Assembly: GCA_034696485.1 (NCBI GenBank)
Contig: JAQIWT010000665.1
Location: 1 to 16,519 of the forward strand
DNA from: Isohypsibius dastychi
Taxonomy: Eukaryota; Tardigrada; Eutardigrada; Parachela; Isohypsibiidae
DNA length: 16,519 bases
Direction: 5' to 3'
The notes below the pieces were generated by a model. That model searched no databases, was not told the DNA's origin, and worked only from the letters and a program-made list of their open reading frames with translations. Numbering within the stretch: the stretch's first letter is position 1; each line of letters opens with the position of its first letter. The position numbers and the translations under genes were made by a program. Shown here piece by piece: positions 10,955 through 16,519 of the stretch.

Positions 10955-11964
10955 TCCCGCGAGAACGTCAGAGTACAAGAAACCAGCATATGCCCTCAAG
11001 CGAGTGCTTCCGGTCGCGAAATTTTCTGAACGTCCCGTTTTGAAATACAAGATAAGTGGAGTGGAGCTAATATTCATTTCACATTGAACTTGTACCGAAC
11101 CTAATATTGTTTTCAAAGCGGACCTACTTACGAAACATCGTCTACAACTTCTCCATAGAAAAGGCTTGTGCTTTTGTTCTTGAAATCCCTAATGTAAACA
11201 CAGCGCAAAAACATACCTTTTGTCAAGTCACAAAGGATGATATATTGTCGACCAATTTGGCGAATGGTCTGAAGTCAAGGCGAACTGTGATACACCTTAT
11301 TTGCCATAGGAGCAGGAAGCGGATGTTCAGAACAAGACGCTCCATTTCCCGATCCTAACAACAACAAATCAGTAAATTTGTGAAGCAAAATTTTTTGCAG
11401 CAGCTGTCCAAACTCCAAACCACCTTAGCCTGCAAAATTTGTCAAAAAGCAACTTTCGAATCACTCACCTCACCAAAACAAGATGCCTCGACTGTTGAAA
11501 ATGCACTCATATTTAAAGCTGGATGCTGGATCTTCTCTCAGCTCGACAGAAATTATCCATCTCCAGCTTTTCGCTCGAATCATATTTATTCACAAATATG
11601 AATTTTTTAATGAGAGCAAAAATTAAAGTGCACGACTGCACGTCCGCATTCGCGATGAAATGAACAAGAGACTGTGACCCCCAAACGGGGGGGGGGGGTG
11701 TAATACAGATCTCCAAATTGGTAAGTTTTGACGAAGCGCGACTCGACGATTAGTTTGACCCTCCCATGTCAGGTGACCACTGCTGTTGCAATTGCATTGC
11801 AAACACCGAGAGTGTTTACAAAATTCGTGCGCTCGTGATTGCCGAGATCAAAAGCAGAAACGTCCAGTTTCGTTTTACTAATTATGTTTTGAGCAAGGCC
11901 AACTGGATATTTGATCCATTAGATTTATGCACTGCGTCCTGAGATCCTCCAGCATTTCATAAAG
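10955..11964. promoter_or_regulatory. Divergent intergenic region, candidate shared promoter
   Basis: About 1 kb separates the start codons of the minus-strand cystine-knot gene (10954) and the plus-strand PCMTD gene (11965). Both 5' untranslated regions and promoters should lie here. On the minus strand there are splice-like sites at 11212 (AAAAG|GTATGT) and near 11101 (AATATTAG), so a 5' non-coding exon of the cystine-knot gene is possible. I see no clear TATA box at the expected spacing for either gene. The open frames here (up to 83 codons) have no motif. Confidence 0.45.
11687..11698. repeat. Homopolymer run of 12 G
   Basis: Twelve consecutive G residues follow CCCCCAAAC and precede TGTAATAC, about 270 bases upstream of the PCMTD start codon. 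A run this long is unusual in a window of this composition, and its length is prone to sequencing error. Confidence 0.95.
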
Positions 11965-15229
<3,265 letters not shown>

Positions 15230-16161
15230 ACTGTGGAAAATTGCTGTGACATTTGAAACGTGAGTGCAGTGCGGCAACCCGAAAGATTAGTCCAGACTAA
15301 CGATTTGTATATATTTTGTATATATCCTCCGCTAGCACCGAATGTTTTTCATTTCTGGATTCACTAAATTGTACAGATGTTCTGATACCAGTTTTCTTTT
15401 ATTCGAAGCATTGGGCGGAAATTATTTTGCACTATTTTGTGTTTGATTAATCGGATCCGTATCTTTCTTATTGTGTTCGGGTTTTCATTTTGTAAAGCAA
15501 ATATTTGTCGAATTTGTACCGACGAATAAGGGAAGGAAAAGAAAACACATGGTTAATGTCAGCTTATTAATTGAAATCAGTTTGATCAAAATGGCCCCAA
15601 AGAATATTTGTTTGACAGTATAGCCGGTGTTAGTTGGATTTTGGATCCGAAGAACGGAACGAATTTGGTGACATAATTCTCCATTGCACAGCGGAAAATT
15701 GGAGACAGAATCATTTTTCTGAATGCGATCTTTGACCCGAAGCGCGAAGATGATCAAGTAGCTTCTTTGTCCCAGTTCGCGATCTCACAAAATTAATTTT
15801 CCGGCGATTTTTCTTATGTAGCCAGCTTGAGTGACGACAGAAACCCACCGTTTTGCAAAGAGCGCAGTTGTTAAGTTTATTTTGGTCTGGGATTCTCGAG
15901 CCAAAAAACAGACAAGCATAACCATTCGAAGACGTTAAACTCGTGTCTCGTATCCAAAGTTATCCATTTCTGGCTGGGGCAGACAGATACCCCTGGTGTC
16001 GGAAATAGCCCGGATAGTCATCCGCGTTGTAAGCGAGTTTTTTGTTGACAAGAAAGCTATTAGGGTGAGCCGGCCATATTTCGGTGCAACTGGAACTAAT
16101 TTTGGTTATTCTGTTGCGGGAATTAGCGAATCGAGGAATCTGCACTTTGGTGACCTTTAAA
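15230..16161. other. No supported gene; PCMTD 3' region and spacer
   Basis: The PCMTD 3' untranslated region should occupy the first part. A T-rich direct repeat, TTGTATATAT twice at about 15305-15326, is the only local structure noted. A 90-codon (15485-15757) and a 79-codon (15960-16199) minus-strand frame have no motif. The second half is probably the promoter of the gene starting at 16162. Confidence 0.4.
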
Positions 16162-16519
16162 ATGGATACTTTTGACATGGATTTAAATATGAAACACACG
16201 TGCCGGACTTGCGGTAAGAATTTTTTTTATGCAGATACACACGATGAATTGCTGTAATCTGAAATGCTCATTTTCTCAAATGTCAATTTTCGTATTCTGT
16301 AAATTGGAAGTTGCAGATACGCTGCAAGATATAAAGTATCTGAATGAATAATATTATTTGAGTGAACAACCTTAGTGACCATTGCAGAGGTGAAAAACAT
16401 CTACCAGCATACAACGAAATCCCGGCGCGGATTTCTACGATCATAATCCCGCTGCCCCCCAGCCCCCCGTAAATCGACCAATCCGAAATATGCGTCCAAT
16501 TCACGTTTCAAAATCACAG
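16162..16519 (+). CDS. Possible start of a zinc-finger-like gene, cut by window end
   Basis: ATG at 16162 opens an 18-residue exon, MDTFDMDLNMKHTCRTCG, that ends at a strong GTAAGA donor at 16214 in phase 1. The CRTC pair near the N-terminus is how ZAD-type and some other zinc-binding proteins begin, but two Cys are not enough to assign a family. The next candidate exons are 16317-16335, after TTGGAAGTTGCAG and entering in the right phase (DTLQDI), and 16388 to about 16468, which stays open to a Pro-rich PLPPSPP and a GTAAAT. If the 16317 exon is read without its donor it stops after DTLQDIKYLNE. The gene, if real, continues beyond the window. Confidence 0.4.

Noticed and set aside
10620-11116. 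Two overlapping minus-strand frames of 107 and 128 codons, as independent proteins
   Set aside because: The 128-codon frame contains exon 1 of the cystine-knot gene read on into its intron. The 107-codon frame is a shadow in another phase.
11213-11258. Minus-strand exon reading TIRQIGRQYIILCDLTKG before a GTATGT donor
   Set aside because: It briefly resembled a beta-propeller repeat segment, but no phase-compatible neighbour gives a protein, and it lies upstream of a good signal-peptide start. At most it is a 5' non-coding exon.

Overview
The window looks like metazoan nuclear DNA, about 40% G+C by eye, with genes split into short exons (21-670 bases) by GT-AG introns. None of the long uninterrupted reading frames is a whole gene. 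The genes were rebuilt by joining frames across splice sites and checking that reading phases agree. One gene encodes a noggin/trunk-type cystine-knot ligand, and the right edge has a weak zinc-finger-like start. An invertebrate, perhaps an arthropod, seems most likely, but the evidence is thin.

Layout, left to right. Positions 1-4016 hold no gene I can support; they contain a small hairpin, a TATAT microsatellite, two AAGAATA inverted repeats and an 83-base tandem duplication. From 9281 down to about 4017 (minus strand) there is a chain of small exons for a protein I do not recognise: a Cys-containing, Ser-rich N-terminal part (9281-8696), a large intron, then a coiled-coil part (5877-4573) with two possible last exons. 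From 10954 to 9782 (minus strand) a complete four-exon gene encodes a 319-residue secreted pre-pro-protein with signal peptide, furin site and noggin/trunk/PTTH-like cystine knot. From 11965 to 15229 (plus strand) lies a PCMTD1/PCMTD2 orthologue, a protein-L-isoaspartate methyltransferase-fold protein with a predicted N-myristoylation site, SAM-binding motif I, an elongin BC-box and a divergent cullin-5-box-like C-terminus. At the right edge (16162 onward) a short coding start with a CRTC motif may open another gene.

The cystine-knot gene and the PCMTD gene are divergent, with start codons about 1 kb apart, so they may share a regulatory region; nothing else links their functions. The first is predicted to act outside the cell as a processed ligand. 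The second is predicted to act inside as a membrane-tethered adaptor that recognises damaged (isoaspartyl) proteins for a cullin-5 ubiquitin ligase. I see no prokaryotic, viral, CRISPR or autonomous transposon genes.
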